From Streptomyces sp. YIM 121038 (GTDB lineage: Bacteria; Actinomycetota; Actinomycetes; Streptomycetales; Streptomycetaceae), in the NCBI RefSeq assembly GCF_006088715.1, contig NZ_CP030771.1, positions 9,608,001-9,672,000 on the forward strand: a stretch of DNA of 64,000 nucleotides, in the 5' to 3' direction. The notes below the pieces were generated by a model, which did no database searches, was not told the origin of the DNA, and saw nothing but the letters and a program-made list of their open reading frames with translations. Shown in pieces: positions 55,372 through 63,642 of the stretch; the first letter of the stretch is position 1, and each line of letters starts with the position of its first letter. Position numbers and translations under genes: made by a program.

Positions 55372-55656
55372 GTGCGGGGCACCGTGCTCGTGATGCCCTT
55401 GATGCTGTGGGCGGGCATGCGGATCCTGCGGGAGAAGGGCTGTCGGCTGCTCGTCATCGGCGGCAGCGTGATCTGGTTCTTCGGCGCCGGGCACGGCGTC
55501 GACGGCATCGACTCCGTCCAGGGCGGTCTTCTGCCGGTGCCCCTGCTCGTCGGAGCCGTCGTCCTCGGGGTGCTTCTCTCCGCCCCGACGAGCCCGACGA
55601 GCCCGACGCCCCGGACGAACCCGACAAGAGAACCCCCGCCCGGCACCACGGTGTGA
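55372..55656 (+). CDS. Small membrane protein
   Basis: About 94 residues, start uncertain. Two or three spans (VLVMPLMLWAGMRILREKG, LLVIGGSVIWFFGAG, LPVPLLVGAVVLGVLL) precede a Pro/Thr/Ser tail PTSPTSPTPRTNPT. The open frame continues upstream to the IS junction, so the real start or promoter may have been cut off by the insertion. The family is not recognised. The next gene is another small membrane protein. Confidence 0.5.
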   Translation: MRGTVLVMPLMLWAGMRILREKGCRLLVIGGSVIWFFGAGHGVDGIDSVQGGLLPVPLLVGAVVLGVLLSAPTSPTSPTPRTNPTREPPPGTTV

Positions 55657-55758
55657 CTGCTCCATAGCCTGCGCAGGGAGCAGTACCGCTCGCTTCCGCG
55701 AGGGTCGCGGGGAACCGGACCGTCCGCCTCGGCGCCGTCGACTCCGGGAAGGGCACAC

Positions 55759-56145
55759 ATGCCAGGCATCATCGCGTCTCTGGGCTTGGTGGGGGTCGTC
55801 CTCTTCCTGGCGGGCCCGGGCCGCTGGTCCAGGCTCGGCGGGGCTTTCGCGGGTAGTTTCCTGCTCACCGTGCTGCTCGTGCCGGTCGCCGGACCTATGG
55901 CGTTCGCCCTCGCGGCGCCCGTCATGGGGGCGGCGCTGGGCCTGTTGCCGCCGTTCGACCGGGAGACGGCCCCGCGGGCCCACGTCACCTGGCTGGTCTG
56001 CGTACTGCTCGCCATGGCGGGTCTCTTTCTCTGGTTCACCGGAGGCGCCAGCGACCTCGTCGTTCTGGCTCTCGTCGTCTCCGGACCCGGAGCGCTCGCC
56101 GCAGCGGGGCGGCTCATCTACTTCCTGCTTGCGGGCGACGAATGA
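55759..56145 (+). CDS. Small integral membrane protein
   Basis: 128 residues, about four spans: IIASLGLVGVVLFLAGPG, FLLTVLLVPVAGPMAFALAA, VTWLVCVLLAMAGLFLWFTG and LVVLALVVSGPGALAAAG. There are no motifs beyond membrane segments. Start ATG 55759. The frame runs straight into an IS66 remnant after its stop. Confidence 0.6.
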   Translation: MPGIIASLGLVGVVLFLAGPGRWSRLGGAFAGSFLLTVLLVPVAGPMAFALAAPVMGAALGLLPPFDRETAPRAHVTWLVCVLLAMAGLFLWFTGGASDLVVLALVVSGPGALAAAGRLIYFLLAGDE

Positions 56146-56472
56146 GAGGACGTCTGGTTCACGCGCCTGCACCGGCACCGGGAGGACTACCTGCGCTGGG
56201 CCCACGACCTGCGGCTGCCGTTTGACAACAACCCCACCGAACAGACAATCAGGATGGGAAGACTGCGGATCCAGGTCTCCGGATGTCTGCGGACCCTGCA
56301 AGGCGCCCAGGACCTCGCCGCGATCCGCACCTACCTCGCCACCCTGGCCCGCCACGACCAGCCCCTGCTCGCCGTCCATGTGCAAGCCATGCGCGGCAGC
56401 CCCTGGACGCCCGCCACCGCTCGATCCCACCGGCCCCGCCGACCGGCAATCAAGCATGCCTTCCTACGATGA
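56146..56472 (+). pseudogene. IS66 family transposase, C-terminal remnant
   Basis: In frame after the membrane-protein stop, the translation reads EDYLRWAHDLRLPFDNNPTE then QTIRMGRLRIQVSGCLRTLQ and GAQDLAAIRTYLATLARHDQ. This is the conserved C-terminal block of IS66 TnpC transposases (VPFDNN..ER..R..K...KVSG.MR). The catalytic core and both accessory genes are missing. Confidence 0.82.
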
Positions 56473-56926
56473 CCCGGTGCCGCACTTCGAGATCGCGACA
56501 GCCATCGCCGCACCCCCAGACCAGGTATTCGAGGCATGCCTCGACGTGGAAGCGCACACCCGATCGATGGCCGATTCGTCGGAACGGGCGGTCGGCGGCA
56601 GGACCCGAGGCAGCCTCTCACTCGGCGACACGGTGACCTTCCAGGCCCGCCACTTCGGCCTGACCTGGCGACTCACCGCCCGGATTACAGCGTATGACCC
56701 GCCCCGGCGCTTCGTGGACGAACAGGATGCCGGCCCCTTCAAGCGATGGCATCACAGTCATCACTTCGAGCCGGACGGCACCGGCGGCACCCTCATGAGG
56801 GACGTCATCGACTTTGCCTCCCCGTTCGGACTTCTCGGACGCGTCGCCGACCACACCATCCTGAGCTGGTACATGCCCCGCCTCATCAAAACCCGCAACG
56901 CTTACCTCGCCAGCGCCCTACGCTGA
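56456..56926 (+). CDS. SRPBCC family protein
   Basis: A 156-residue START/Bet v1-like cavity protein: FEIATAIAAPPDQVFEACLD at the N-terminus, a central beta sheet (GDTVTFQARHFGLTWRLTAR) and a C-terminal helix. This family binds or transforms hydrophobic ligands (cyclase/aromatase or polyketide-type). It overlaps the last codons of the IS66 remnant. Start ATG 56456; GTG 56477 is possible. No operon partner is seen. Confidence 0.75.
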   Translation: MPSYDDPVPHFEIATAIAAPPDQVFEACLDVEAHTRSMADSSERAVGGRTRGSLSLGDTVTFQARHFGLTWRLTARITAYDPPRRFVDEQDAGPFKRWHHSHHFEPDGTGGTLMRDVIDFASPFGLLGRVADHTILSWYMPRLIKTRNAYLASALR

Positions 56927-57421
56927 GCCCCGATTGACGACCACCACGCCCTCAGGGCGGTACAGCGCCCCAGCAGCCGCCACGGCGCGGGTGCGCACGG
57001 AGGGACTGCGGGAGGAAGCAGAACGGGCGCGTGACCCGGCACCAACACATCAAAGCCGCATCCCGGGATGAAACAACAGGATGAAACGACCTCTGAGCGC
57101 GCCGGTGCTGGGCCTGTCCGTGCCGGTGGCCGCGACATCCTCATCCAGCGCTGGTACGTGCGCCGCATTTGCCTGGACAGCCAGGGCACGGTGCGGCGGG
57201 TGTGCGTGGTTGCCGGTGGCGGCGCGCTGGATGGTGACGGCCCGGTCCGGCGGGAGCCGCGCCGGGGCCTGTGCCAGGCGTCCAGGAGGGTTCGTCCATG
57301 CGCTGACGGTTGCTGTACTTCTGCCATGCAGCTGCGGCCGCCATCTAGAGGGCCGTCTCTACCGTGCCGTCCGCCCGCCTCACCGGCACCCGCGAGGCGG
57401 GCGGTGCCGTGGCGGCTGCCC
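56927..57421. other. 495-bp region without a supported gene
   Basis: Short open frames occur on both strands (for example a plus frame containing DILIQRWYVRRICLDSQGTV), but none has an acceptable start, ribosome binding site or recognisable domain. It is probably decayed sequence. Confidence 0.45.
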
Positions 57422-58129
57422 TCACGCCCACTCGGTCAGGTCGTAGACCGCGTCGCAGAGGGGGTCTGTCACTCCGTCCGCGCGGTGGGCGGGGAGGGTC
57501 TCGCGGTCATCCGGGTTGAGGATGGCGATGAGCTTGGTCGACGCCCACCATCCCACGCTGCGAGGCCGGCGGGCGTCATCGTCATACACCGCAAGGTCCA
57601 CGCCGATGGTGCCGTAGTCGCACCACAGATAGACACGCAGGACAGCGGGAGTGCGCAGGTCGAAGCCGACCAGACGGTAGAGGTCCGGAGCAGCGGACGC
57701 TGCCGCGTCATGCCAGAGCGGGTCTCCCACGAGGTCGGCAATCACGTAGTCGAGCGCGTCCTGAGCTGTGACTTCTATGTCTCTGGCCAGTAGCCCTGCC
57801 GACTCCACGTCCGCGAGGTCGACTACGGGCAGGTCTTCATCGTCGCGCACGGGGGGAAGGCCTTGGTCCCGTGCGCTCTGCGCTGCGTGACGCAGGGCGC
57901 CGACGTACCACCAGTCGCCGATCTGCTGCCCGTCCGGCCATCGTTCGGGAAGGTCCGCGAGGAACGAGCCGCTGGTCGGGCTCGCCAAGCGGACCCGGCA
58001 GTGATCGTTGCCGCTTCGGTGGGCGGCTTGAACGCAGTAGTCCGTCCCAGGGAGCGGGGTGCCGATGAAGCGGCGGAGCGTCAGCAAGACGCGGGAGGGG
58101 AAAACGTCCATGCTTTCAGGATCCTCCAC
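57422..58129 (-). CDS. Hypothetical protein
   Basis: 235 residues from GTG 58129 (ATG 58111 is also possible). It is acidic, with DWWYVGALRHAAQSARDQGL and a C-terminal half rich in Asp and aromatic residues (FDLRTPAVLRVYLWCDYGTI then GVDLAVYDDDARRPRSVGWW). There is no signal peptide. Codon use is consistent with a real gene but somewhat lower in GC than neighbours. No family is recognised; it could be an immunity-type or SUKH-like protein because it lies next to a secreted toxin-like gene, but this is speculation. Confidence 0.6.
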   Translation of the reverse strand: MEDPESMDVFPSRVLLTLRRFIGTPLPGTDYCVQAAHRSGNDHCRVRLASPTSGSFLADLPERWPDGQQIGDWWYVGALRHAAQSARDQGLPPVRDDEDLPVVDLADVESAGLLARDIEVTAQDALDYVIADLVGDPLWHDAAASAAPDLYRLVGFDLRTPAVLRVYLWCDYGTIGVDLAVYDDDARRPRSVGWWASTKLIAILNPDDRETLPAHRADGVTDPLCDAVYDLTEWA

Positions 58130-58159
58130 TCCCGCGCCTGCTGAAGTGCATCGCGCTGA

Positions 58160-58744
58160 TCAGATGTCGTTGACCCAGTCAGGGCATACTGTCTGCCCCT
58201 TGCAGTAGGACGTGATGGTGCCGATAGGACGTCCATCAGGGGTATGGACGCCGTTCGGTCCCTTCTCACCTCGCTCGGCCGAGCCCAAGATGTTCATGCG
58301 CACCTGGCTGCCATGGGTGATCACGCCGTCGTACTCGGCGCGCGTTCCGTGGACTCGGTCGGCGTTGCCGTTGTAGGGCGCGTTGATGAACTTCTTCGAT
58401 GTCACGTTGTGCTTCTTCGCTATGTGATGGGCACCGAAGTCGTTGGTTCCCTGACGAGTGGGGATGTCGTTGTGGTCCCAGTCGAGTGTCGACCAGTTGA
58501 CGCGGTACCAGGGGATGGAGGGGTCAGGCGGAAGCGCGGCGGTTTCACCCGCCCCGTCTATCTCTCCGGGGAGCGGCACTCCTTCGGCCAGGGCCTGCTC
58601 CACACCGAAGGTCTTGACGTACTCGTCGTTGGACATGATCTGGATGTCAGCGGGGGACTCGGAGGGGTTGGTGTGTTCCTCCGCGGCAGACGCCGCCCCA
58701 GGTGTCAGCAGTGCCGTGAGACAAGCAACGGCCGTACCAGCCAT
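58160..58744 (-). CDS. Secreted protein with GxHHIxxKH motif
   Basis: 194 residues from ATG 58744. A hydrophobic signal (AGTAVACLTALLTPGAASA) precedes a region of unknown function. The C-terminal part contains NDFGAHHIAKKHNVTSKKF, which resembles the GxxHIxxKH active-site region of some secreted nuclease-type toxins. ATG 58744 leaves the signal peptide without basic residues. A better N-terminus (VRLLHKTAMAG) would start at GTA 58768, 6 nt after GGGGGA, so the start may be non-standard or mutated. The adjacent gene 57422-58129 might be its partner. Confidence 0.6.
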   Translation of the reverse strand: MAGTAVACLTALLTPGAASAAEEHTNPSESPADIQIMSNDEYVKTFGVEQALAEGVPLPGEIDGAGETAALPPDPSIPWYRVNWSTLDWDHNDIPTRQGTNDFGAHHIAKKHNVTSKKFINAPYNGNADRVHGTRAEYDGVITHGSQVRMNILGSAERGEKGPNGVHTPDGRPIGTITSYCKGQTVCPDWVNDI

Positions 58745-58861
58745 GGCAGTCTTGTGCAGTAAACGTACGATGTTTCCCCCAGCAACTCGGAGCGAGCATA
58801 CGCCTCCGGAGAGGTCGTTGAGCTCGCACGTGGTCTGTGCGTGTTCAACAGGAGCATAGAC

Positions 58862-59795
58862 CCGCGATGAGGAGTCGGTGCACCTCGCGGCGAAGGTTGG
58901 CGAAAAGTATTCCCTTTTGCAAATCTCGTCAGCGGTTCGACGGGGCGTCAGCTCTCGGCCGGTCACGCGTACGACGGCCAGGCCTTCGTCCCGTTCGGCG
59001 AGCCCGGTGCGGCACCCGAGGATCTGCTGCTCCGGCTCGGCAATTGCACGTCGCTCGTGAAGTCGCCAAACAGCGCGGACAGAGCGACGCCCGGGGCCGT
59101 GGCGGGCCCAGCTCGGGCTGTGCAACGCCGACGGTCGGGAGTCGTCCGGGTTCGCCCCCGTGCTCCAGGGTCTGATGGCCGACCGGGCCTGGGGTCCCGG
59201 CCGTCGGCGGCGTCCTGGACCGCTGGCCGGACATCGCGGTCGGCCGTCGCCCCGCAACTGCCCGACCGCGTACAGGCGGTCGCCCCCCTCCATTCGAAGT
59301 CCGGCCAACTGGACCTTCGCCCCGCTCCCCGGCCCGCGCCTCCCAACTGCGCCTGATCGCCGCCCGCATCGTCGCCGCGGCCAAGGGGCTGGTCGGCGCC
59401 GACGCGGTGTGCACCGTGCGGGTTTCCTGCCCGTCAGCGCCGTGCCCGCGTGCCAGCCCGTACCGGAAGTCCCCGGCCGCCGCGCCCGCCGCTCTGCAGG
59501 TGCCGGTGGAGACTCGCGGGGTGGGGGCGCCGGGCTTCCGGCGGGCGCTCGCCGCCCACCAGGCCGCTGTGCCTCAGCCCATGTCGACCCGGCCGTCGCG
59601 GAAGCGGTGCAGCGGCAGACGCAGGCGGTGCGGGCGCTGAGCCTGCGGGCGTTCCCCGGGCTGGAGGCGGCGGCCGTCGGTCAACTGGCCCCGGTTGAGC
59701 GGTCCCGCATCGTGCGCCGCCGCCAGGCCGACGCCTCACCCGCCGCCGCCGTACGGATGCTCCGCGCCCACGTCGAACAAGTTCACATCCACTAT
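58862..59795. other. 930-bp region with decayed coding fragments
   Basis: Only fragments are seen: a plus-strand frame near 58950 reading AYDGQAFVPFGEPGAAPEDL, and one near 59600-59780 reading HVDPAVAEAVQRQTQAVRAL and AAAVRMLRAHVEQV. The latter is interrupted by frame changes. The pieces resemble helical plasmid/integrative-element hypothetical proteins, but no intact gene remains. Confidence 0.45.
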
Positions 59796-59830
59796 TGGTT
59801 ACACCGTACACAGCGTGTACGGTGTAACCA
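59796..59830. promoter_or_regulatory. Perfect 16-bp inverted repeat operator
   Basis: TGGTTACACCGTACAC (59796-59811) and GTGTACGGTGTAACCA (59815-59830) form a perfect inverted repeat around AGC. It ends 21 bp before the ester-cyclase start, beside GGAGGA. It should bind the TetR regulator encoded in the same operon. Confidence 0.85.
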
Positions 59831-59851
59831 GATCAACGACCGGAGGAACCG

Positions 59852-60295
59852 ATGTCCGAGCAGACCGTCGCGCACGCATTCGCCGCATTGATGAACGGCC
59901 ACGACCCCGATGCCGTGGACGGCTTCGTGGCCGAGGACTACGTCAACCACAACCCGTACGTCGAGGACGGCCGGGAGGCCAACCGGGCCTTCTGGGGCCG
60001 CTGGTTCGCCGCCTTCCCCGACACCCGCGTGACCCTCGAGGACGTCCTGGTCGACGGGGACCGCGTGGCCGGCAGGTTCACCTACCGTGCCACCCACCTC
60101 GGGTCGCTGCTCGGCGAGGAGCCCACCGGTCGCCCGGTGGAGATGCGCTCGCTGGACATCTGGCGGGTACAGGACGGCATGGCGGTCGAGCACTGGGACG
60201 AGCTCAACACCCTTGAATTCTTCACCCAGCTGGGCCTGCTCGCACCGATGACCATGCCCGGCGCACGGAGCCAGGAAGAGGGCGACGCGTCATGA
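59852..60295 (+). CDS. SnoaL-like ester cyclase / NTF2-fold protein
   Basis: 147 residues: AALMNGHDPDAVDGFVAEDY then VNHNPYVEDG, RWFAAFPDTRVTLEDVLVDG and EHWDELN, typical of SnoaL-like proteins with conserved His and Asp in the pocket. Members cyclise polyketides or act on small lipophilic substrates. GGAGGA precedes ATG 59852. Its stop overlaps the TetR start (ATGA), so they are co-translated. Under its own TetR it may be a detoxifying or tailoring enzyme. Confidence 0.82.
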   Translation: MSEQTVAHAFAALMNGHDPDAVDGFVAEDYVNHNPYVEDGREANRAFWGRWFAAFPDTRVTLEDVLVDGDRVAGRFTYRATHLGSLLGEEPTGRPVEMRSLDIWRVQDGMAVEHWDELNTLEFFTQLGLLAPMTMPGARSQEEGDAS

Positions 60296-60900
60296 CACCT
60301 CCCGGACAGCAGCCCGAGCCCTCCAAGTCCCGGCAGCGCCGGGAGCGGGAACGTGCCGAAACGCGGACCGAGATCCTGCGAGCCGCCCGTGAGCTGGCCC
60401 GCGCCGAGGGCTGGGACGCCGTGAGCATGCGCCGCCTGGCCGACCGGATCGGCTACTCCACCAACTACGCCTACCGCTACTTCAAGGGCCGGGACGACAT
60501 CCTGCTGGCCTTCGTCAAGGACGGCTTCGTCCGGCTCGCCGACACCATGCGCACCGGCGGTACGTCGGTCCAGGCCGCAGCGGCCGCCTACCTGGACTTC
60601 GCGCTCGACGAGCCGGACGTCTACCAGGTGATGTACGGCCTCGGCGGCGTCCACGTACCCGCCGCCGACACCGTCACCGAGGGCAACGCGGTCGGCGCCG
60701 TGATCGCGGACGCCCTGGGCGTCGCGGACCCCTACGACGACCGCATCGCCCGTATCTGGGCCACCGCGCACGGCCTCGCCGCTCTGCACGCCATCCGCAA
60801 ACTCCCCGTCGACCGCGCCCACCTGCACCGGCTCCTCGCGGCCAGCGTCGACGACCTGCTCCGCACCCCGCAGCAGCCAGAAGAAGGAGATGCCCGATGA
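60292..60900 (+). CDS. TetR family regulator of the ester cyclase/SDR operon
   Basis: 202 residues. The helix-turn-helix is RTEILRAARELARAEGWDAV followed by SMRRLADRIGYSTNYAYRYF, and the C-terminal domain has LDFALDEPDVYQVMYGLGG. It overlaps the ester cyclase (ATGA) and the SDR (ATGA at 60897), so it is cotranscribed and should repress its own operon via the 35-bp palindrome at 59796. The inducer is unknown. Confidence 0.92.
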   Translation: MTPPGQQPEPSKSRQRRERERAETRTEILRAARELARAEGWDAVSMRRLADRIGYSTNYAYRYFKGRDDILLAFVKDGFVRLADTMRTGGTSVQAAAAAYLDFALDEPDVYQVMYGLGGVHVPAADTVTEGNAVGAVIADALGVADPYDDRIARIWATAHGLAALHAIRKLPVDRAHLHRLLAASVDDLLRTPQQPEEGDAR

Positions 60901-61841
60901 CCACCAGCCCCGCCGTCCCCGCCCGCTGGACGGCGGACGACATCCCGGACCAGACCGGCCGCACCATCCTCGTGACCGGTGCCAACAGCGGCCTGGGCTA
61001 CGTCACCGCACGAGAACTCGCCCGCCGCGGCGCCCACGTCGTGCTCACCGCACGCAACGCGGACAAAGGCCGAGCCGCGCTGGACAGACTCCGCGGCGAA
61101 CTCACCGAACCCTCCCTGGAACTGCGCACCCTGGACCTGGCCGACCTGCGCTCGGTCCACGACTTCGCCGACACCTTCGACGCACCCGTGGACGTACTCG
61201 TCAACAACGCGGGGATCATGATGCCGCCGCGCACCCTCACCAAGCAGGGGTTCGAGTCCCAGTTCGCCACCAACCACCTGGGGCACTTCGCGCTGACCGG
61301 CCTGCTGCTGGAGCGACTGCGGACCGGAAGCGACCCACGCGTCGTGACGGTCACCTCGACCCTCCACAAGAACGGAACCATCCACTACGACGACCTCGAC
61401 GGCGAACGGTCCTACTCACCGCGCGCGTTCTACGCGCAGTCCAAGTACGCCAACGTGCTGTTCGGCCTCGAACTGGACCGGCGACTGCGTACGAGCGCCG
61501 TCCAGGTCCGCAGTGTCCTGGCCCACCCCGGCTACTCGGCCACGAACCTCCAGTCCTCCGGACCGACCGGACTGCTCAAGGCCATCCTCAGGGTCACCAA
61601 CCGCCTCGTCGCCCAGGACGTGGAGACGGGCGCGCTCAACCAGCTCTACGCGGCCGCCGCCCCGCAGGCCAGAAGCGGGCAATTCATCGGCCCCGACGGA
61701 CGCAACGAGGCGAAGGGCCACCCCACCCTCGTACAGCCAGTCGAATCCGCCACGGATCCCGAGGCCGCCCGCCGCCTGTGGGACCTGTCGGAGCAACTCA
61801 CCGGAGTCCGTTACGACTTCACCGATACTGGCGGCCGCTAG
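60897..61841 (+). CDS. Short-chain dehydrogenase/reductase
   Basis: A 314-residue SDR of the retinol-dehydrogenase type. Motifs are TGANSGLGYV, NNAGIMM, TNHLGHFALTGLLLERL, the catalytic Ser in VVTVTSTL and YAQSKYAN (YxxxK). All catalytic residues are kept. The start overlaps the TetR stop. It resembles the SDR at 23547 in this window. With the ester cyclase it probably acts on one hydrophobic carbonyl compound. Confidence 0.9.
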   Translation: MTTSPAVPARWTADDIPDQTGRTILVTGANSGLGYVTARELARRGAHVVLTARNADKGRAALDRLRGELTEPSLELRTLDLADLRSVHDFADTFDAPVDVLVNNAGIMMPPRTLTKQGFESQFATNHLGHFALTGLLLERLRTGSDPRVVTVTSTLHKNGTIHYDDLDGERSYSPRAFYAQSKYANVLFGLELDRRLRTSAVQVRSVLAHPGYSATNLQSSGPTGLLKAILRVTNRLVAQDVETGALNQLYAAAAPQARSGQFIGPDGRNEAKGHPTLVQPVESATDPEAARRLWDLSEQLTGVRYDFTDTGGR

Positions 61842-62120
61842 GGTGGGCCGCCGTCGACGGCACCCTGATCATGATCGAGTACACCGGTACCGTGACCCTC
61901 CGCCCCAAGGAGGGCGGCAACTTGCCCAAGGCCGTGGCGCCGCGCTCGACTTCAGGGCCGGCAGCCGGTTCGGAGGCGGCTGGTTCGACTTCGCCTGCAC
62001 CGGCTCGCCTCGGCCCTGCTCCGGGGGAGGGCTTGTCGGCGGCGCGGCTGGGGTCTGCTGGGGTTCAGAGGGCGTGGCGCGCGGGAGTGGGGCAGGGGGG
62101 GCGATGGCGGGGCCTCCTGG
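61842..62120. other. 279-bp convergent intergenic region
   Basis: Possible fragments (a plus frame with VDGTLIMIEYTGTVTLRPKE) hint at a lost gene. No terminator-type hairpin stands out. Nothing else is supported. Confidence 0.35.
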
Positions 62121-63262
62121 TCAGAGGCGGTTTGTGATGTCTTGCTGTGGGTTGTCGAGCCAGAGTCTCTGACCGTGGGCGTCGGCGGTGAGGCCGAAGC
62201 GGGTGATGTCCGGCCGTCCCAGTTCGCACCAGATGGTGAAGGCGCCCACGACCTCGTCCCACAGATTCCGCGGCCCCCATACGGTCACCGCGCCCGGCTC
62301 CCACCACGCGTCGTAGCGGACCTGGGTCACGCAGGTGCCGGGCTCGTTCCACAGCTGGAGTTCCCTGTCCTGGCCCTCGCCGCGGTGCGCGAAGGAGATG
62401 TCGGGCACCTGCAGGCCGACCACGAAGTCCTGCTGCCAGGTTCCCTGCATGACCTCGCCAGGATCGAGAGCCGAGGCGGTGGTGCGGGCCTCGCCGAGTT
62501 CGCCGATCCTGCGTCCAGGACGCTGGGAACGCACCCACATGTACGAGCAGCCGCCCACGAAGCGGCCCGATGCGACGCCGTCACGCAGCGTCAGCTTGAG
62601 CAGTCCGGCGTTGGCGTACGCGGTGCCGAACGGCGTGACGATGATCCCGCCGTCACTCATCTGCTCTCGCCACGCGGTGGGGATTCGGTTGCGCAGCGCG
62701 GCCGTGGAGATCAGCCGGTCGAACGGGGCCCGCTGCGCCCACCCCTCCAGTCCGTCCCCGCACACCACGGCCGGGGTGTACCCGGCGCGCTTGAGGTTGG
62801 CCAGGCCGGCAGCAGTGAGCCCGGGGTCGACTTCCTTGGCGGTGACCTGCTGCGAGCCGACCCGCTCGCACAACAGGGCCGTATGGAAACCCAGTCCGGA
62901 GCCGACCTCGAAGACCCGCTGGCCTGCGGCGAGTTCCAGGTGGCACAGCTTCTCGAAGGCGATGTCGGGGGCGGAGACCGAGGACGTGAAGTCCCCCGGG
63001 CCGGTCCGGTCGGTGCGACGGCCCCGTCGTCGATCTGCGTGATGCACGAGCGGTGGGAGTCGTAGACGGCGCGCAGCCAGGTTTCCTCGTCACGCTCACG
63101 GTCCACCAGGAGGTATCGGCCCGCACTGTCCTTCTCCGGCACCCAGAACCGTGAGGGCACGAACGCGGTGCGGTCCACCGCGTCGAACGCGTCCCGCAGC
63201 CACGCTGTGCGGAAGACGCCCTTGGCCTCCAGGACTGTCCGGCACCACGCCTTGTGGTCCAC
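62121..63262 (-). pseudogene. PIMT-like methyltransferase of a RiPP locus, one-base frameshift
   Basis: From GTG 63262 the first part reads AFVPSRFWVPEKDSAGRYLL (aspartyl O-methyltransferase/ATP-grasp-system type) and ITQIDDGAVAPTGPARG. It then loses frame at a C5/G3 run (62993-63000, plus strand). One extra G restores DFTSSVSAPDIAFEKLCHLE, SAM motif VFEVGSGLGFHTALL and the full fold to the stop at 62121. The rebuilt protein is 380 residues, the normal length for this group. The N-terminal VxSRFW and the SAM domain match PIMT-like enzymes that methylate Asp in RiPPs. It may be a sequencing error, a true mutation or a slip site. Confidence 0.75.
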
Positions 63263-63276
63263 CGTGCCTGCCCCGC

Positions 63277-63378
63277 CTATTTGCCGCCGGGCTGCCCGTC
63301 CGGATTGGGCTCCGGACTGGGCGGGGTCCACGGCTTGATCGGTGCGGGCTTGCCCTTGTGCTTGCTTTCGGCGGTCAA
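63277..63378 (-). CDS. Putative RiPP precursor peptide (33 aa)
   Basis: TTG 63378 has AAGGAGG 7 nt upstream, an excellent ribosome binding site. The peptide is basic at the N-terminus (TAESKHKGKPAPIKPWTPPS) and ends PEPNPDGQPGGK. It has one Asp, followed by Gly, the best sequence for aspartimide formation. The PIMT-like methyltransferase starts 14 nt downstream in the same unit, and no ATP-grasp ligase is present. The pair resembles imiditide loci, where a PIMT-like enzyme turns Asp into aspartimide in a basic peptide. The alternative is a chance small ORF, which the ribosome binding site makes less likely. Confidence 0.6.
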   Translation of the reverse strand: MTAESKHKGKPAPIKPWTPPSPEPNPDGQPGGK

Positions 63379-63578
63379 CGCACGCCCTCCTTCCCTCTGG
63401 GCTGGTGATACGGGCCAGTGTGGGGCATCCATGGCCGCACCGGCAGACCACGCGTCAGGCGTCCTCCGCCTGCGCCCGCCCTCTGGGTTGCCGCTGCCAG
63501 TCGGATTCGACGAGCTGGGCTCAAGGGCATGTTCGGCCGGGTTCAGCCCGGCCGGAGTGGTGGGCGGTCATGACACGA

Positions 63579-63613
63579 AGCCCGCGATCGGCTGGGTGGG
63601 CCGGTCGCGGGCT
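63579..63613 (-). terminator. Terminator of the DoxX gene
   Basis: AGCCCGCGA (63579-63587) pairs with TCGCGGGCT (63605-63613), a perfect 9-bp stem with a 17-nt loop. It lies 30 bp after the DoxX stop on the minus strand. Confidence 0.55.
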
Positions 63614-63642
63614 GGGGTGTCGCGGGGGAGGGGAGCTCGCTG

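Noticed and set aside
57068..57793. Plus-strand open frame opposite the hypothetical gene at 57422
   Set aside because: No domain and no ribosome binding site; it overlaps a better minus-strand gene.
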